Origin: Lachnospiraceae bacterium
GTDB taxonomy: Bacteria > Bacillota > Clostridia > Lachnospirales > Lachnospiraceae
Reading direction: 5' to 3'
DNA: 64,000 bases
NCBI GenBank assembly: GCA_017399685.1
Contig: JAFQBM010000005.1
Coordinates: 62,001-126,000 of the forward strand
Below are positions 8,606 through 19,200 of this stretch, piece by piece. A model generated the notes under the pieces. That model had not been told where the DNA came from. It saw only the letters and a program-made list of their open reading frames with translations, and searched no databases. The first letter of the stretch is position 1. Each line of letters opens with the position of its first letter. Position numbers and translations under genes: made by a program.

Positions 8606-10123
8606 ATGAAAAACTCAATTCAGGTAAAATTAACGGTTATCATTGTTTCGTTGGTGGTAGGTATGGTGGTTCTTTCCTGGGGAATCACAAGTATAAAATT
8701 AAATGATTTTTTTCATAGCAATGCAAAAGAACGACTGGCAGAAGCTTATGAAGAAATGGAACAGAAGGCAGAAGAAAACGGTATGTTTAACAATTTCAGA
8801 GAGTTGCGGTTTACGGTAGATGATATTGGAAACAGATATAATTGCATCATTATTGTAGTATCACATAACGGAATTGTTTCCAATGCCAATGGTGCTATTT
8901 ATGACAGTTTGTATTCCTTGCTTTCTTTGATGGAAAATCAGGAACTGTCGGAAATGAAAAGTCCGTGGATTCATGGGAATGATCCGGAAACAGAAAAATC
9001 CACTATTATGGATGAGGAAGAGGGGTATTTTTTAAAGCGGACTCATGATGAAAAGTTGAATTCTGATTACTATGATTTGATAGGAACATTAAGTAATGGG
9101 GATTTGATTTCGATTCGATATTCACTGGCGAGTCTGGAAGATAGCAGCAGAATTGCGAACCGTTTTTTCGGCTATGTTGGTGCAGTGGTATTAGTGGTGG
9201 GAATTATAATTAGTGTTGTTTTCTGCCGACGTTTTACGAAGCCGATTCACGAAATGGCAACTGTGGCGGATGAAATGGCGAATTTGAATTTTGAATCTAA
9301 GGTTACTTATCAGTCTAAGGATGAAATTGGAAGATTGGGAAACCGTTTGAATCAATTATCCCAGAAGTTGGAAAAGACCATTTCTGAATTAAAAACTGCC
9401 AACAATGAATTAAGTGAAGATATTGTAAAAAAAGAGCAAATTGATGAAATGCGAAAAGAATTTTTGTCTCATGTTTCTCATGAATTAAAGACTCCCATTG
9501 CATTGATTCAGGGATATGCGGAAGGGTTAAAGGAGAATATTACAGATGATATAGAAAGTCGAGAATTTTATTGTGAAGTAATTATGGATGAAGCAAATAA
9601 AATGAATGAAATGGTGAAAAAACTGCTAACCTTAAATCAGATTGAATTTGGAAAAGATATTCTTCATTTTGAGCGTTTTGATATTGTTACCATGGTTAGA
9701 AATCGGTTAAATTCAAATGAAATTTTATTTCAGGAAAAGAATGTAAAGGTAACGTATCCGAAAGAGGAAGCAATTTATGTGTGGGCAGATGAATATTTAA
9801 TGGAAGAAGCCGTCTCAAATTACATCAGTAATGCAGTTCATTATGTAAATGTGAATGGAGAAATTATCGTACGTTTTGAACAATTTTCAGATAAAGTACG
9901 TTTGTTTGTATATAATTCAGGCAGTCATATTCCGGAAGAGGAATTGGATAAGATATGGATCAAGTTTTATAAGGTGGATAAGGCAAGAACCAGGGAATAT
10001 GGTGGTAATGGTATTGGATTATCTATCGTAGCGGCTACTATGGAAAGTCATAATAAGGAGTATGGTGTAGTAAACAAAGAACAAGGAGTAGAATTTTATC
10101 TGGATTTAGATACCAGTGCATAG
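8606..10123 (+). CDS. Sensor histidine kinase
   Basis: Membrane kinase partner of the upstream response regulator. The 505-residue protein has TM1 (about 8-29), an extracytoplasmic sensing domain (about 30-185), TM2 (about 188-207), a HAMP linker (about 208-260), a HisKA dimerisation domain with the H-box SHELKTP (H292) and a HATPase domain with N-box NYISNAVHY (about 405-413) and G-box GGNGIGLSIV (about 466-475). The asparagines and glycines needed for ATP binding are present. The sensor domain gives no ligand clue. The start has a CAGGGAGAT ribosome site. Confidence 0.93.
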   Translation: MKNSIQVKLTVIIVSLVVGMVVLSWGITSIKLNDFFHSNAKERLAEAYEEMEQKAEENGMFNNFRELRFTVDDIGNRYNCIIIVVSHNGIVSNANGAIYDSLYSLLSLMENQELSEMKSPWIHGNDPETEKSTIMDEEEGYFLKRTHDEKLNSDYYDLIGTLSNGDLISIRYSLASLEDSSRIANRFFGYVGAVVLVVGIIISVVFCRRFTKPIHEMATVADEMANLNFESKVTYQSKDEIGRLGNRLNQLSQKLEKTISELKTANNELSEDIVKKEQIDEMRKEFLSHVSHELKTPIALIQGYAEGLKENITDDIESREFYCEVIMDEANKMNEMVKKLLTLNQIEFGKDILHFERFDIVTMVRNRLNSNEILFQEKNVKVTYPKEEAIYVWADEYLMEEAVSNYISNAVHYVNVNGEIIVRFEQFSDKVRLFVYNSGSHIPEEELDKIWIKFYKVDKARTREYGGNGIGLSIVAATMESHNKEYGVVNKEQGVEFYLDLDTSA

Positions 10124-10225
10124 GCAGTGAAAATTTATAAAAATACGCAAAAAATGGGGATTTATTAAGAGTAACTATTTGAAAAATATCGGGTTTTTCT
10201 TTCGACTATCTTTTTTATTTTTCCC

Positions 10226-10254
10226 TTGAAGAAATGCCTCTAAAATGGTAAAAT
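10226..10254 (+). promoter_or_regulatory. Putative promoter upstream of the lipoprotein at 10343
   Basis: TTGAAG (10226-10231) and TAAAAT (10249-10254) with a 17-bp spacer, about 90 bp before the chosen start. Confidence 0.4.
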
Positions 10255-10342
10255 AAAGTATATGAATTCGTTTATAAAATTATCACAAAATAGGATTTCT
10301 TTTTGGATAATTTGGGAAACGATGAGATTGGAGTCGAAGGTT

Positions 10343-11080
10343 ATGAGAAAAAAAACATTGTCTATATGTTTGATAGCAATGTCTGCAATGCTTTTAACGG
10401 GGTGTGGAAGTTCTATAGAGCTTACGGATGAGCAGAATTCCATGGTTGCCCAGTATGCTGCAGAGTTGTTATTAAAATATGATATAAGATATGACTATCG
10501 TCTTGAGGATATGAATTCTATTACTGGTGAATTACAGTTTGAGAAAGATTCAAATTTAGTAGTGGAAAATACTGAGATGGTTTCTACAGAGGAAGACCAA
10601 AAATCAGAGGATGAAGAGAATGTGACGACTGAAACACCAGAAGGTGGTGAGGAACAGGAAGTAGAATTAACGGAATTATTTGAGGAAGGTATTGATGTCA
10701 GTTATAGTGGATATAGTATCGTTTCCAGATATCCGGAAGATATTACTGATATTGTAGCTTATGTGGAACCAAGAAATGGTATGAAGCTGATTGTAGTGGA
10801 ATTTATGCTTACGAATACCAGCGAGGAGCAGGTTTCACTGAATTATTTAGACAGTGAAAGGAGTTATCGTATTATTCTAAACGATGCAAAGGCTGCAGTT
10901 CCGATGAAGTCTTTTTTAGAAGAAGATTTGTCTACCTTGCAGGTGACCCTTGAGCCTATGGAAACAAAGAAGGCAGTACTTATTTTTCAAATTTCAGAAT
11001 CTTTAGAGGATGATATACAGTCATTAAAAGTTTCTGTACAACAGGGTGAAGCGAAAAATATGATTATATTGAAAGAATAA
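10343..11080 (+). CDS. Putative lipoprotein with C-terminal beta domain
   Basis: A 245-residue surface lipoprotein of unknown function. From the ATG at 10343 it has a clean signal peptide: MRKK, a hydrophobic core and the lipobox LLTGC with Cys near residue 21. The frame is open from 10262, but that start would place 27 odd residues before the signal. An acidic low-complexity linker (about 90-120, Glu/Thr-rich) joins to a C-terminal domain (about 125-245) that alternates short strands and contains the pattern 'LIVVEFMLTNTSEEQVSL'-type strand, as in extracellular Ig-like DUF4352-type domains (tentative). It lies between the two-component pair and cheV, 15 bp upstream of the latter. Confidence 0.75.
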   Translation: MRKKTLSICLIAMSAMLLTGCGSSIELTDEQNSMVAQYAAELLLKYDIRYDYRLEDMNSITGELQFEKDSNLVVENTEMVSTEEDQKSEDEENVTTETPEGGEEQEVELTELFEEGIDVSYSGYSIVSRYPEDITDIVAYVEPRNGMKLIVVEFMLTNTSEEQVSLNYLDSERSYRIILNDAKAAVPMKSFLEEDLSTLQVTLEPMETKKAVLIFQISESLEDDIQSLKVSVQQGEAKNMIILKE

Positions 11081-11095
11081 AATTGGAGGGATCGA

Positions 11096-12001
11096 ATGGA
11101 TACTAATATTTTACTAGAAAGTGGAACAAATGAACTTGAGATTTTGGAATTTACGATAGGGAACAATTCTTATGGTATTAATGTTGCTAAGGTAAAGGAA
11201 ATTTTACCATTTACCAAGATTACACCGGTACCAAACAGCCATCCTTCCATAGAAGGTATTTTTATGCCAAGAGATGTTATTATAACAGCGATTGATTTAG
11301 CAAAGGCATTAAAAGTATCAGTAGAACGCTCTCAGGAGGACATGCTGGTTATTACTAATTTTAATCAATTAAACATTGCATTTCATGTGCAAAAAGTCTT
11401 AGGAATTCACCGTATTTCCTGGGCAGACATTGTAAAACCGGATGATACCATTAATAGAAATGGTACTGCAGTTGCTACAGGTATTATCAGAAAAGATAAA
11501 AAACTGATTGTAATTCTAGATTTTGAACGTATTGTTGAAGATATATGTCCGGAAACCAGTCTTAAAGTATCAGAAATTGCTGCGTTGGCGGATAGAGGAA
11601 GAAATAATACTCATATTTTGATTGCGGAAGATTCTGCTCTTCTTATGAAGTTAATTACTGAGTCCTTACATAAAGCAGGATATACCAATGTTCATTGTGC
11701 AAACAATGGAAAAGAGGCATATGATTATTTGGAACAGCTTCGCCAGGAAGATAATCAGGAAAAGAAAGTGGAATGTCTTATTACCGATATCGAAATGCCT
11801 GTTATGGATGGTCATCGGTTGATTAAACTGGTACGAGAGCATAAATATTATAATGAACTTCCGATTATTATCTTTTCATCCTTGATTAATGATGATATGA
11901 AGAGGAAGGGCGAAAGGCTTGGGGCAAATGTACAGATTTCAAAACCTGAGATAGGGCAGTTGGTTGGTATTATTGATGGTTTAGTAGGATTTGAAGTATA
12001 G
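11096..12001 (+). CDS. cheV: Chemotaxis protein CheV
   Basis: Coupling protein that links chemoreceptors to the CheA kinase and adapts through its own phosphorylation. In 301 residues it has a CheW domain (about 12-155, beginning EILEFTIGNNSYGINVAKVKE) and a receiver domain (about 176-298) with the acidic pocket (IAEDS), the phospho-acceptor Asp in ITDIEMPVMDG and the IIFSSL and ISKPE motifs. It has a GGAGGG ribosome site and follows the lipoprotein by 15 bp. No other chemotaxis or flagellar genes lie in the window, so it is a stand-alone copy. A strong terminator follows. Confidence 0.92.
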   Translation: MDTNILLESGTNELEILEFTIGNNSYGINVAKVKEILPFTKITPVPNSHPSIEGIFMPRDVIITAIDLAKALKVSVERSQEDMLVITNFNQLNIAFHVQKVLGIHRISWADIVKPDDTINRNGTAVATGIIRKDKKLIVILDFERIVEDICPETSLKVSEIAALADRGRNNTHILIAEDSALLMKLITESLHKAGYTNVHCANNGKEAYDYLEQLRQEDNQEKKVECLITDIEMPVMDGHRLIKLVREHKYYNELPIIIFSSLINDDMKRKGERLGANVQISKPEIGQLVGIIDGLVGFEV

Positions 12002-12019
12002 AAAAATATATAAAGTAAA

Positions 12020-12054
12020 AAAGATGTGCTAATCTTAGATTAGCACATCTTTTT
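12020..12054. terminator. Bidirectional terminator between cheV and the DUF6465 gene
   Basis: A perfect 15-bp stem AAAGATGTGCTAATC / GATTAGCACATCTTT with a 3-nt loop. Ts follow on the plus strand, and an A-rich flank on the left gives a U-tract for the minus-strand gene. Confidence 0.9.
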
Positions 12055-12104
12055 ATTAAGAATGCGAAGAAAAATCTCTTTTCTATCAAATCGAATTCTT
12101 GATA

Positions 12105-12311
12105 TTAAACCAATGGGAACTGGCCGCTGATTTCGTCGTTAAAAACGTAATAAACAGCATTTTCTTCAGGTTTAACATATAAGTTAAGAGATGTTAAATC
12201 TTTCATTTTATTTCCTTGCTGTGTCCAGATAGCCTTTGCTTGTGCAATGATAGCTTTATCTTCTACCTGGTTGCCAGCATACTCAACATAAAATGTAGAC
12301 TTCATAGCCAT
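12105..12311 (-). CDS. DUF6465 family protein
   Basis: A 68-residue soluble protein matching the small clostridial DUF6465 family from memory: KSTFYVEYAGNQVEDK at the N-terminus, a middle Trp (AKAIWTQQGNKMKDL) and the LYVKPEENAVYYVFND strand. Function unknown. The family is common in Lachnospiraceae and often stands as a single-gene unit, as here. A GGAGGAG ribosome site precedes the ATG, and a good minus-strand promoter lies about 115 bp upstream. The leader contains a GAAACTA / TAGTTTC hairpin (12352-12368). Confidence 0.85.
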   Translation of the reverse strand: MAMKSTFYVEYAGNQVEDKAIIAQAKAIWTQQGNKMKDLTSLNLYVKPEENAVYYVFNDEISGQFPLV

Positions 12312-12423
12312 TTCTTTCTCCTCCTTTGAAGTTGAATGAATATGTTTTAAGAAACTAAAGTAGTTTCTCGTTTTTACAAGACATAAAAATGAAAAACAAT
12401 GCTTTCATTTTGCCTCAAGTAAT

Positions 12424-12452
12424 ATAATATAATACCTTAACAAAAAAAGCAA
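12424..12452 (-). promoter_or_regulatory. Putative sigma-A promoter for the DUF6465 gene
   Basis: On the minus strand, TTGCTT (12452-12447) and TATTAT (12429-12424) are separated by 17 bp. The rest of the 300-bp gap between the divergent genes is AT-rich and holds a TATACT (12533-12538) that may be the -10 for the plus-strand gene at 12618. Confidence 0.5.
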
Positions 12453-12617
12453 CTTTTTTTGTTGAAAATGATTAAGTTTGTGCAAATTTATCGGATTTTG
12501 CGTTTTTTAATGCAAAATTATGAAAGATTTGATATACTAAAAGATAGTGTAAAAATGTAAAACTGGCTTGGAAAATTGTTTGGGTAAGGTCAGTTACAAG
12601 GATACGGAGGAAAAAGG

Positions 12618-13322
12618 ATGTATCAGGAAATCATAGAATTAATACAGGATGCAGAGAAAATATTAATAGGGATCGGTCCGGAATTAAAAATAAATGAGAT
12701 AAACAGTACAATGTCTTTGGAGCAGGTAAAAAAATATTTAACCACCATATCCGGAAAAGAATATGAAATCATAGAAAAGTTGGTGGAAAAAAAAGATTAC
12801 TTCATTATTTCTTCTAATGTGGACGGTGGACTGGTTTGTTCGGGCTTGGATGAAAACCGATGGGTGACACCATTGGGGAATCCTTTTATTTTTCAGTGTA
12901 TAGAACAAAATTGTGATGGATTAAGAGATTTTACCAAAGAGAAAGAAATACTATGGAAAGAAGAAAAAGTACTATGTCCCAAATGTAAAAAAGAAATGCG
13001 GGTCAATATAAGACGAAAGGAAAATTCTGAACAATATAATGAAAATGGCTATCTGTCACAGTGGGAAAAATATCAAAAATGGCTTTCCTGTACATTAAAC
13101 CGAAAGCTTGTGATTTTAGAATTGGGAGAAGGTTTTGAGTGTCCGGCTTTGTTTCGATGGCCTTTTGAAAAAACGGTTTTTTTTCATCAAAAAGCAAAGT
13201 TAATCCGGGTAAATGAAAAACTATGGCAGATTGGAGAAGAAATCAAAGAAAGAGCAGTTTCGATTCCTGTAAACGCAAAAGATTTTTTAGCAGAATGTGA
13301 AAAACATATTTGTGAAAAATGA
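12618..13322 (+). CDS. Divergent Sir2-like (sirtuin-fold) protein
   Basis: A 234-residue protein with a sirtuin layout: an N-terminal ILIGIGPEL strand-loop (about 15-23) where NAD-binding GAGxS normally lies, the SNVDG motif (about 66-70, the sirtuin NVD), a zinc-ribbon-like set C94, C99, C120 and C123 (CPKC), and LVILELGEGFECPALFRWPF (about 164-183), which matches the conserved LELGVG..TP strand of short clostridial Sir2 proteins. The usual catalytic His-Gly is replaced by LGN (about 86-88). This may be an NAD- or ADP-ribose-binding relative without classical deacetylase chemistry. It stands 41 bp upstream of a broken acidic membrane protein gene. Family assignment is from motif order. Confidence 0.65.
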   Translation: MYQEIIELIQDAEKILIGIGPELKINEINSTMSLEQVKKYLTTISGKEYEIIEKLVEKKDYFIISSNVDGGLVCSGLDENRWVTPLGNPFIFQCIEQNCDGLRDFTKEKEILWKEEKVLCPKCKKEMRVNIRRKENSEQYNENGYLSQWEKYQKWLSCTLNRKLVILELGEGFECPALFRWPFEKTVFFHQKAKLIRVNEKLWQIGEEIKERAVSIPVNAKDFLAECEKHICEK

Positions 13323-13363
13323 TAATGTATGGTATGATAGACTATATGTAAGGAGGGATTATT

Positions 13364-14740
13364 GTGGCAAAAGATAACGATGATTCTTTAGAATTTGACT
13401 TTAATGATTTAGATTTAAATGATTTTGACTTAGATTTGGATTTTGATGTAAAGGAAGAGGACTTTAAAGAAACAGACTCCTCAGCTTTGTCAGAGGCAGA
13501 AATAATGAAAGAAACGTCAGGGGCGAATGAGACAGATGAAAAATCAGATAACGTAGAGATTGACGAGGATTTGCTTGGTGACCATAGTGAGGAAAATGTA
13601 CATAATGAAGAGAATTCTTCTGATTCTATACAGGAAGACACATCAAATGATTTTGATGATTTATTTTCACTTTTAGGCATGGGTGATGTGAATGAGCAGG
13701 AAATTTTCTCATCTATGATGGATTCCATTCCAGATTCGGATGATGAAGGTAAAAATTCCGATTTTGCCATGGATGAGGAAGTGGAAGATATAAAAGAAGA
13801 TGCAGAGAAAACTGCTGGATCTTCCATGAATGATATTTATTCGGATGTTTTAGGGGCGGTAGGCGCATTGGAAGATAAAGAAGCCGAAGAACAGCTCTTA
13901 AGTGAATTAGAAGATATTGAAGATAGAACGAATTCCAAGAAAAAATCTAAGAAGAATAAAAAAGAGAGAAAAGAAAAGTAAGAAAAGAACCAACCAAAGG
14001 AAAAGAAAGATATTTCTGTTTTACTGTTTGGGGAAGAAGAACCGGAAACAGAAGAAGAAATTCAGGCCAGAGAGAAAAAGGAAGCAGAAAAAGCAAGTAA
14101 GAAAGAAGTTAAGAACCAGAAAAAAGAAGAAAAGAAAAAACTTACAGAGGAAAAGAAAAAACAGGCAAAGGAACAAGCAAAATTAAAAAAAGCAAAAGAA
14201 CTGGAGGATATGGATCCAGAAGACTTAAAGCCGGTGAACAAGACAGCATTGCTGATTAGTGTGTGTGTCTTTAGTGGTATTGCTTTGTTCGTTATATTGG
14301 GTACTACCATTTTTCATTATGCGTTAACGATAAGAAAGGCTTCTGATTATTTTGACCGTAAGAAATATGATATGGCATATGAAGAAATCATTGGTGTCGA
14401 AGTAAAAGAAGATGATGAAGAGTTAAGAGATAAGATATATACAGTAATGTATGTAGAACGTGCATACCTATCTTATAATATCTATGTAGATATGGGAAAT
14501 TATGAAAAAGCATTGAATATGTTATTATCCGGACTTGAAAAATACGATGAATATTATCCTCAGGGAATGGCTTTGGGAATCGAAGAGGATATGGATTATT
14601 GTAGAAATAAGATAGTGAATGCTTTATATGATGATTATGGTATGAATTTAAATGATGCTTATGACATGATAGCATTGGACGATACAGAGTACCAGATTCA
14701 GATTATAGAAAAATCCCAAGAATTTAAATCAAAGGAATAG
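13364..14740 (+). pseudogene. Large acidic membrane protein gene interrupted by one in-frame TAA
   Basis: A GTG start at 13364 with an AAGGAGGGA site opens a 205-residue acidic Asp/Glu/Ser-rich region ending in a Lys-rich stretch at TAA 13979-13981. The same frame then continues without break for 252 more residues to 14740: a KEKKDISVLLFGEEEPETEEE-like segment, a charged Lys/Glu coiled coil, one membrane helix (codons at about 14240-14320), and a C-terminal helical TPR-like domain with YDMAYEEI and YEKALNMLLSGLEKYDEYYP patterns. The next in-frame ATG (14210) has GGAGG only 2 nt away, too close for good initiation. The simplest reading is one roughly 458-codon gene with a nonsense mutation or a base-call error in an A-rich tract. 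The intact function is unknown. Confidence 0.75.
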
Positions 14741-14776
14741 AATTTTGAACATGTCTCCAGGAAAGGAAGTCACAAA

Positions 14777-15382
14777 ATGATAGCAATAATTGATTATGAT
14801 GCAGGAAATATTAAAAGTGTAGAAAAGGCTATGAATTATTTGGGGCAGGAAGCAGTTATTACGAGAGATAGGGATGTTATTTTAGCCAGTGATAAAGTAA
14901 TATTACCTGGGGTTGGTGCTTTTGGGGATGCAATGCAGAAAATAAAAGAATATCAGCTTACCAATGTGATTTATGATGTGGTTGAGCAGAAAAAACCATT
15001 TCTTGGTATTTGTCTTGGACTGCAGTTGCTATTTGAAACCAGCGAAGAAAGTCAAGGTGTAACGGGTCTTGGTATTTTAAAGGGAGACATAGTGAGAATA
15101 CCGGCGAAAGAAGGATTAAAAATTCCTCATATGGGATGGAACACGATTCAGGTAAAAGAGGATGCAACTTTGTTCCAGGGAATTTCGAAGGATGCCTATG
15201 TTTATTTTGTACATTCTTATTATTTAAAGGCGAAAGAAATAGAAGATGTGGCAGCTACTACATTTTATTCTACAGAAATTCATGCGGCAGTGGAGCATGA
15301 GAAGGTATTTGCGTGTCAGTTCCATCCTGAAAAAAGTGGAACTGTGGGACTAAAAATACTGGAAAATTTCGTGTCACTTTAG
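14777..15382 (+). CDS. hisH: Imidazole glycerol phosphate synthase, glutaminase subunit HisH
   Basis: Class I glutamine amidotransferase that supplies ammonia to HisF in histidine biosynthesis. In 201 residues it shows LPGVGAFGDAM (about 45-55), the nucleophile loop LGICLGLQLLFE with the catalytic Cys near residue 78, and the HPEKSG motif giving His and Glu near residues 180-183. It has normal family length. hisF starts 21 bp downstream; the other his genes are not nearby, so this is a split his pathway. Confidence 0.96.
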   Translation: MIAIIDYDAGNIKSVEKAMNYLGQEAVITRDRDVILASDKVILPGVGAFGDAMQKIKEYQLTNVIYDVVEQKKPFLGICLGLQLLFETSEESQGVTGLGILKGDIVRIPAKEGLKIPHMGWNTIQVKEDATLFQGISKDAYVYFVHSYYLKAKEIEDVAATTFYSTEIHAAVEHEKVFACQFHPEKSGTVGLKILENFVSL

Positions 15383-15403
15383 TAAGAATGGAGGAAAAGA
15401 AAG

Positions 15404-16168
15404 ATGCATACCAAAAGAATTATTCCGTGTCTTGATGTACATGCTGGAAGGGTAGTAAAGGGTGTTAATTTTGTGAATTTGAAAGATGCCGGCGATCCGG
15501 TTGAAATTGCGGCAGCTTACGATAAAGCAGGAGCAGATGAGTTGGTTTTTTTAGACATTACCGCATCCAGTGATGCCAGAAATATCATGATTGACATGGT
15601 AAAAAGAGTGGCAGAGACTGTTTTTATTCCTTTTACCGTAGGTGGCGGTATTCGTACTGTGGATGATTTTAAAGCTATTTTACGAGAAGGTGCAGATAAA
15701 ATTTCCATTAATTCTTCTGCCATTAATAATCCAACGCTGATTTCAGAAGCTGCAGACAAATTTGGAAGTCAATGTGTTGTAGTAGCCATTGATGCCAGAA
15801 GAAGGCCGGATGGTTCAGGATGGAATATCTATAAAAACGGTGGAAGAGTGGATGTTGGAATCGATGCTGTGGAATGGGCAATGAAGGTAAATCAGCTTGG
15901 AGCAGGTGAGATTCTGCTTACTAGTATGGATTGCGATGGAACGAAAGCCGGATATGATTTGGAGCTTACAAGATTAATTTCTGAGAATGTTTCAATTCCA
16001 GTCATTGCTTCTGGCGGAGCAGGTACGAAAGAACATTTTTATGAAGCATTAACGGAAGGAAAGGCAGATGCCGCTTTGGCAGCCTCCTTATTCCACTATA
16101 AAGAATTAGAGATAAATGAAGTAAAGCGATATTTAAAGGAACGTGAAGTAGAAGTGCGTTTGGTGTAA
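15404..16168 (+). CDS. hisF: Imidazole glycerol phosphate synthase, cyclase subunit HisF
   Basis: TIM-barrel cyclase that makes imidazole-glycerol phosphate and AICAR from PRFAR and ammonia. The 254-residue protein begins with the canonical [17 protein letters not shown], containing catalytic Asp11, and has [10 protein letters not shown], the DAR loop, [13 protein letters not shown] (second catalytic Asp near 130 by family numbering) and IASGGAG phosphate-binding motifs. GGAGG precedes the start. A bidirectional terminator separates it from the convergent activase gene. Confidence 0.97.
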   Translation: MHTKRIIPCLDVHAGRVVKGVNFVNLKDAGDPVEIAAAYDKAGADELVFLDITASSDARNIMIDMVKRVAETVFIPFTVGGGIRTVDDFKAILREGADKISINSSAINNPTLISEAADKFGSQCVVVAIDARRRPDGSGWNIYKNGGRVDVGIDAVEWAMKVNQLGAGEILLTSMDCDGTKAGYDLELTRLISENVSIPVIASGGAGTKEHFYEALTEGKADAALAASLFHYKELEINEVKRYLKEREVEVRLV

Positions 16169-16174
16169 TTGAAA

Positions 16175-16219
16175 AAAATCCCCCGGGAGGCTGGATAGCT
16201 GGCATTCCGGGGGATTTTT
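16175..16219. terminator. Bidirectional terminator between hisF and the activase gene
   Basis: A GC-rich stem AAAAATCCCCCGG / CCGGGGGATTTTT with a roughly 20-nt loop. T-runs form in both directions. Confidence 0.88.
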
Positions 16220-16232
16220 ATATCCAAGGATT

Positions 16233-19200
16233 TTAAGAATTTTCTATTTTTTCTTTTGCTGCTGATAGCATTAATTTAATACGATTTAACTGATTTACTT
16301 CACTGGCACCTGGGTCATAATCCACTGCAACAATATTTGCATCTGGGAAGGCTTGTCGAAGTGATTTGATTACACCTTTACCTACAACATGATTTGGTAG
16401 GCAGGCAAACGGCTGGGCACACACGATGTTTTCTGCTCCCTGATGAATTAATTCTATCATTTCACCTGTTAGAAACCAGCCTTCTCCGGTTTGATTTCCA
16501 ATAGAAACATATGGTTCTGCATATTCAGCTAATTTGCTGATATGTACAGGAGGAAGAAAATGTTCACTTTTACTCAATTCTTCTTTCATCGTTTTACGAT
16601 AAGTTTCTAACACCCAGATGACTGTATTACTGATGGTAGCAGATTTTTTACTGCGTCCTAAGTATTCATGCTTAAAATTGTTGTTGTATGCACAATAATG
16701 GAAGAAGTCTAGTAAATCCGGCATAACAGCTTCTACACCTTCTTTTTCTAATAAATCTACAAGATTATTATTTGCAGAAGGAAGGAATTTTACAAGAATT
16801 TCACCTACAATACCGACGCGAGGCTTTTTCTCATCGTTAATAGGCAGGGCATCAAAATCTCTGATAATCCCTTTTATGTTCTTATGGAATTCACGTTTTG
16901 AACCAGTCTTAGAAAGGGATTGTTTTACTTTTTCGTTCCATTTTTCATAAAGAGCATTTGCTGAGCCGGATTCTTTTTCGTATGGGCGCATGCGATATAG
17001 CACTCTCATAAATAAATCACCATATACAAAAGCCTGAACAACACGATTCAACATTTTGACACTAAATTGAAAACCTGGATTAGATTCCAGCCCTCCGGCG
17101 TTGACGGAGATAACAGGAATTTGTGGCATTCCGGCCTTTGCCAGTGCTCTTCGGATAAATCCAATGTAGTTGGATGCACGACATCCACCACCAGTCTGGG
17201 TAACAGCAACAGCTACTTTATTTAAATCGTACTTTCCACTTAGCAGCGCCTTCATGATTTGTCCTACTACAATCAAAGAAGGATAGCAGGCATCATTATT
17301 TACATATTTTAAACCTATGTTTATGGCTTCTTTATCGGCATCCGGTAATGCTTCTAAACGGAATTTACAAGTAGCATTTAGCGCTGTTTCTAAAAGGTTG
17401 AAATGGATTGGGGACATCTGTGGGAATAAAACCGTATATCCATTCTCAGCCATTTCTTTTGTAAAAATGACTCTGTCATAAGAAGAAGGAACGGGACAAG
17501 CTTTTATGTTATTCTTCTTTCGTACTTCGATGGCACTGATTAAAGAACGAATACGAATTCTTGCCGCACCTAAGTTGCTTACTTCGTCAATTTTTAAAAC
17601 CGTATATATTTTTCCTGAGTTTGATAAGATATCATTTACGCAATCTGTTGTAACCGCATCTAATCCACAACCAAAAGAGTTTAATTGAATTAGTTCCAGA
17701 TTATCGCAGGTTTTTACATAGTTTGCTGCACGGTATAATCTTGAATGATACATCCATTGGTCAGAAACAATTAGAGGACGTTCCACTTCAGCTAAATGGG
17801 AAATGGAATCTTCCGTTAAAACTGCAATGGAGAAGGAATTAATTAATTCAGGCAGTCCGTGGTTGATTTCCGGATCAATATGATAAGGGCGTCCTGCCAA
17901 AACAATACCGATTTTATTGTTTTCCTTTAAGTAAGCAATGGTTTCTTCCCCTTTTCTTTGGATGTCTTTTTTCACTAAATCAGCTTCTTCATATGCTTTC
18001 ACTAAAGCGTCTTTGATTTCTTTTAAGGAGATATCATAATCGTTTTGGAAAGTTTGATATAAATTTTTGGCCAATGCTTCCGGTTCATCCAAGGCTAAGA
18101 ATGGATGATAAAATGCGATGGAATCATCTTTTAATTCTTCTACATTATTCTTGATGTTTTCTGCATAGGAAGTAACAATCGGGCAGTTATAGTGGTTTGG
18201 TGCATCCTTGGTTTCATTTTGTTCATATGGTATGCAAGGGTAGAAGATGGATTTAATTCCTTGACGTAACAGCCAGGTGATATGTCCATGAGCTAACTTT
18301 GCAGGATAACATTCGGACTCACTAGGAATGGATTCAATTCCCAGTTCGTATATCTTTCTTGAGGAGATAGGGGAAACCACTACCTGGAATCCTAATTCTG
18401 TAAAGAAACGATGCCAGAATGGGAAATTTTCATACATATTCAACACTCTTGGAATACCCATTTGTCCACGATATGCTAAATCCTGGGATAAAGATTTATA
18501 TCCGAAGGTTCGTTTTAATTTATATTCGAAAAGGTTTGGTACATTGTCTGCATTTTTTGTTTTACCAATACCACGTTCACAACGGTTACCAGAAATAAAC
18601 TGTCTGCCACCGGAAAAACGGTTAATGGTAAGAAGACAGCTGTTGGTGCAACCTTTACAACGGGACATACTGGTTTCAAATTGTAGTTCATTAAGCTGCT
18701 TTGGCGTAAGCATTTTCGTTTCAACAGAAGGATTATATCTGTCTTTTGCGATTAATGCAGCTCCAAAAGCGCCCATAAGACCGGAAATATCTGGTCGAAC
18801 GGCTTCGATGGATGAAATCTGCTCAAAACTTCTTAAAACTGCATCGTTATAGAAGGTACCACCTTGAACGACTACCTTTTCGCCTAAATCTTTCGGATCT
18901 GTTAATTTGATTACTTTAAGCAAAGCATTCTTAATAACAGAATATGCAAGTCCGGCCGAAATTTCAGCAACACCAACGCCTTCTTTTTGTGCCTGTTTTA
19001 CCTTGGAATTCATAAATACAGTACAACGGGAACCTAAATCGATTGGATTCTTTGCAAATAAGGCAACTTTTGCAAAATCTTCTATACTGTAATTTAAGGA
19101 CTTAGCAAAGGTTTCGATAAAGGAACCACAACCGGAAGAACAGGCTTCGTTTAACATTACACTGTCTACCACGCCATTTTTTATCTTGATACATTTCATA

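Noticed and set aside
13917-14186. Lys/Arg-rich plus-strand frame spanning the interrupted gene's stop
   Set aside because: It is an out-of-frame reading of the A-rich tract. The continuous in-frame reading across TAA explains the region better.
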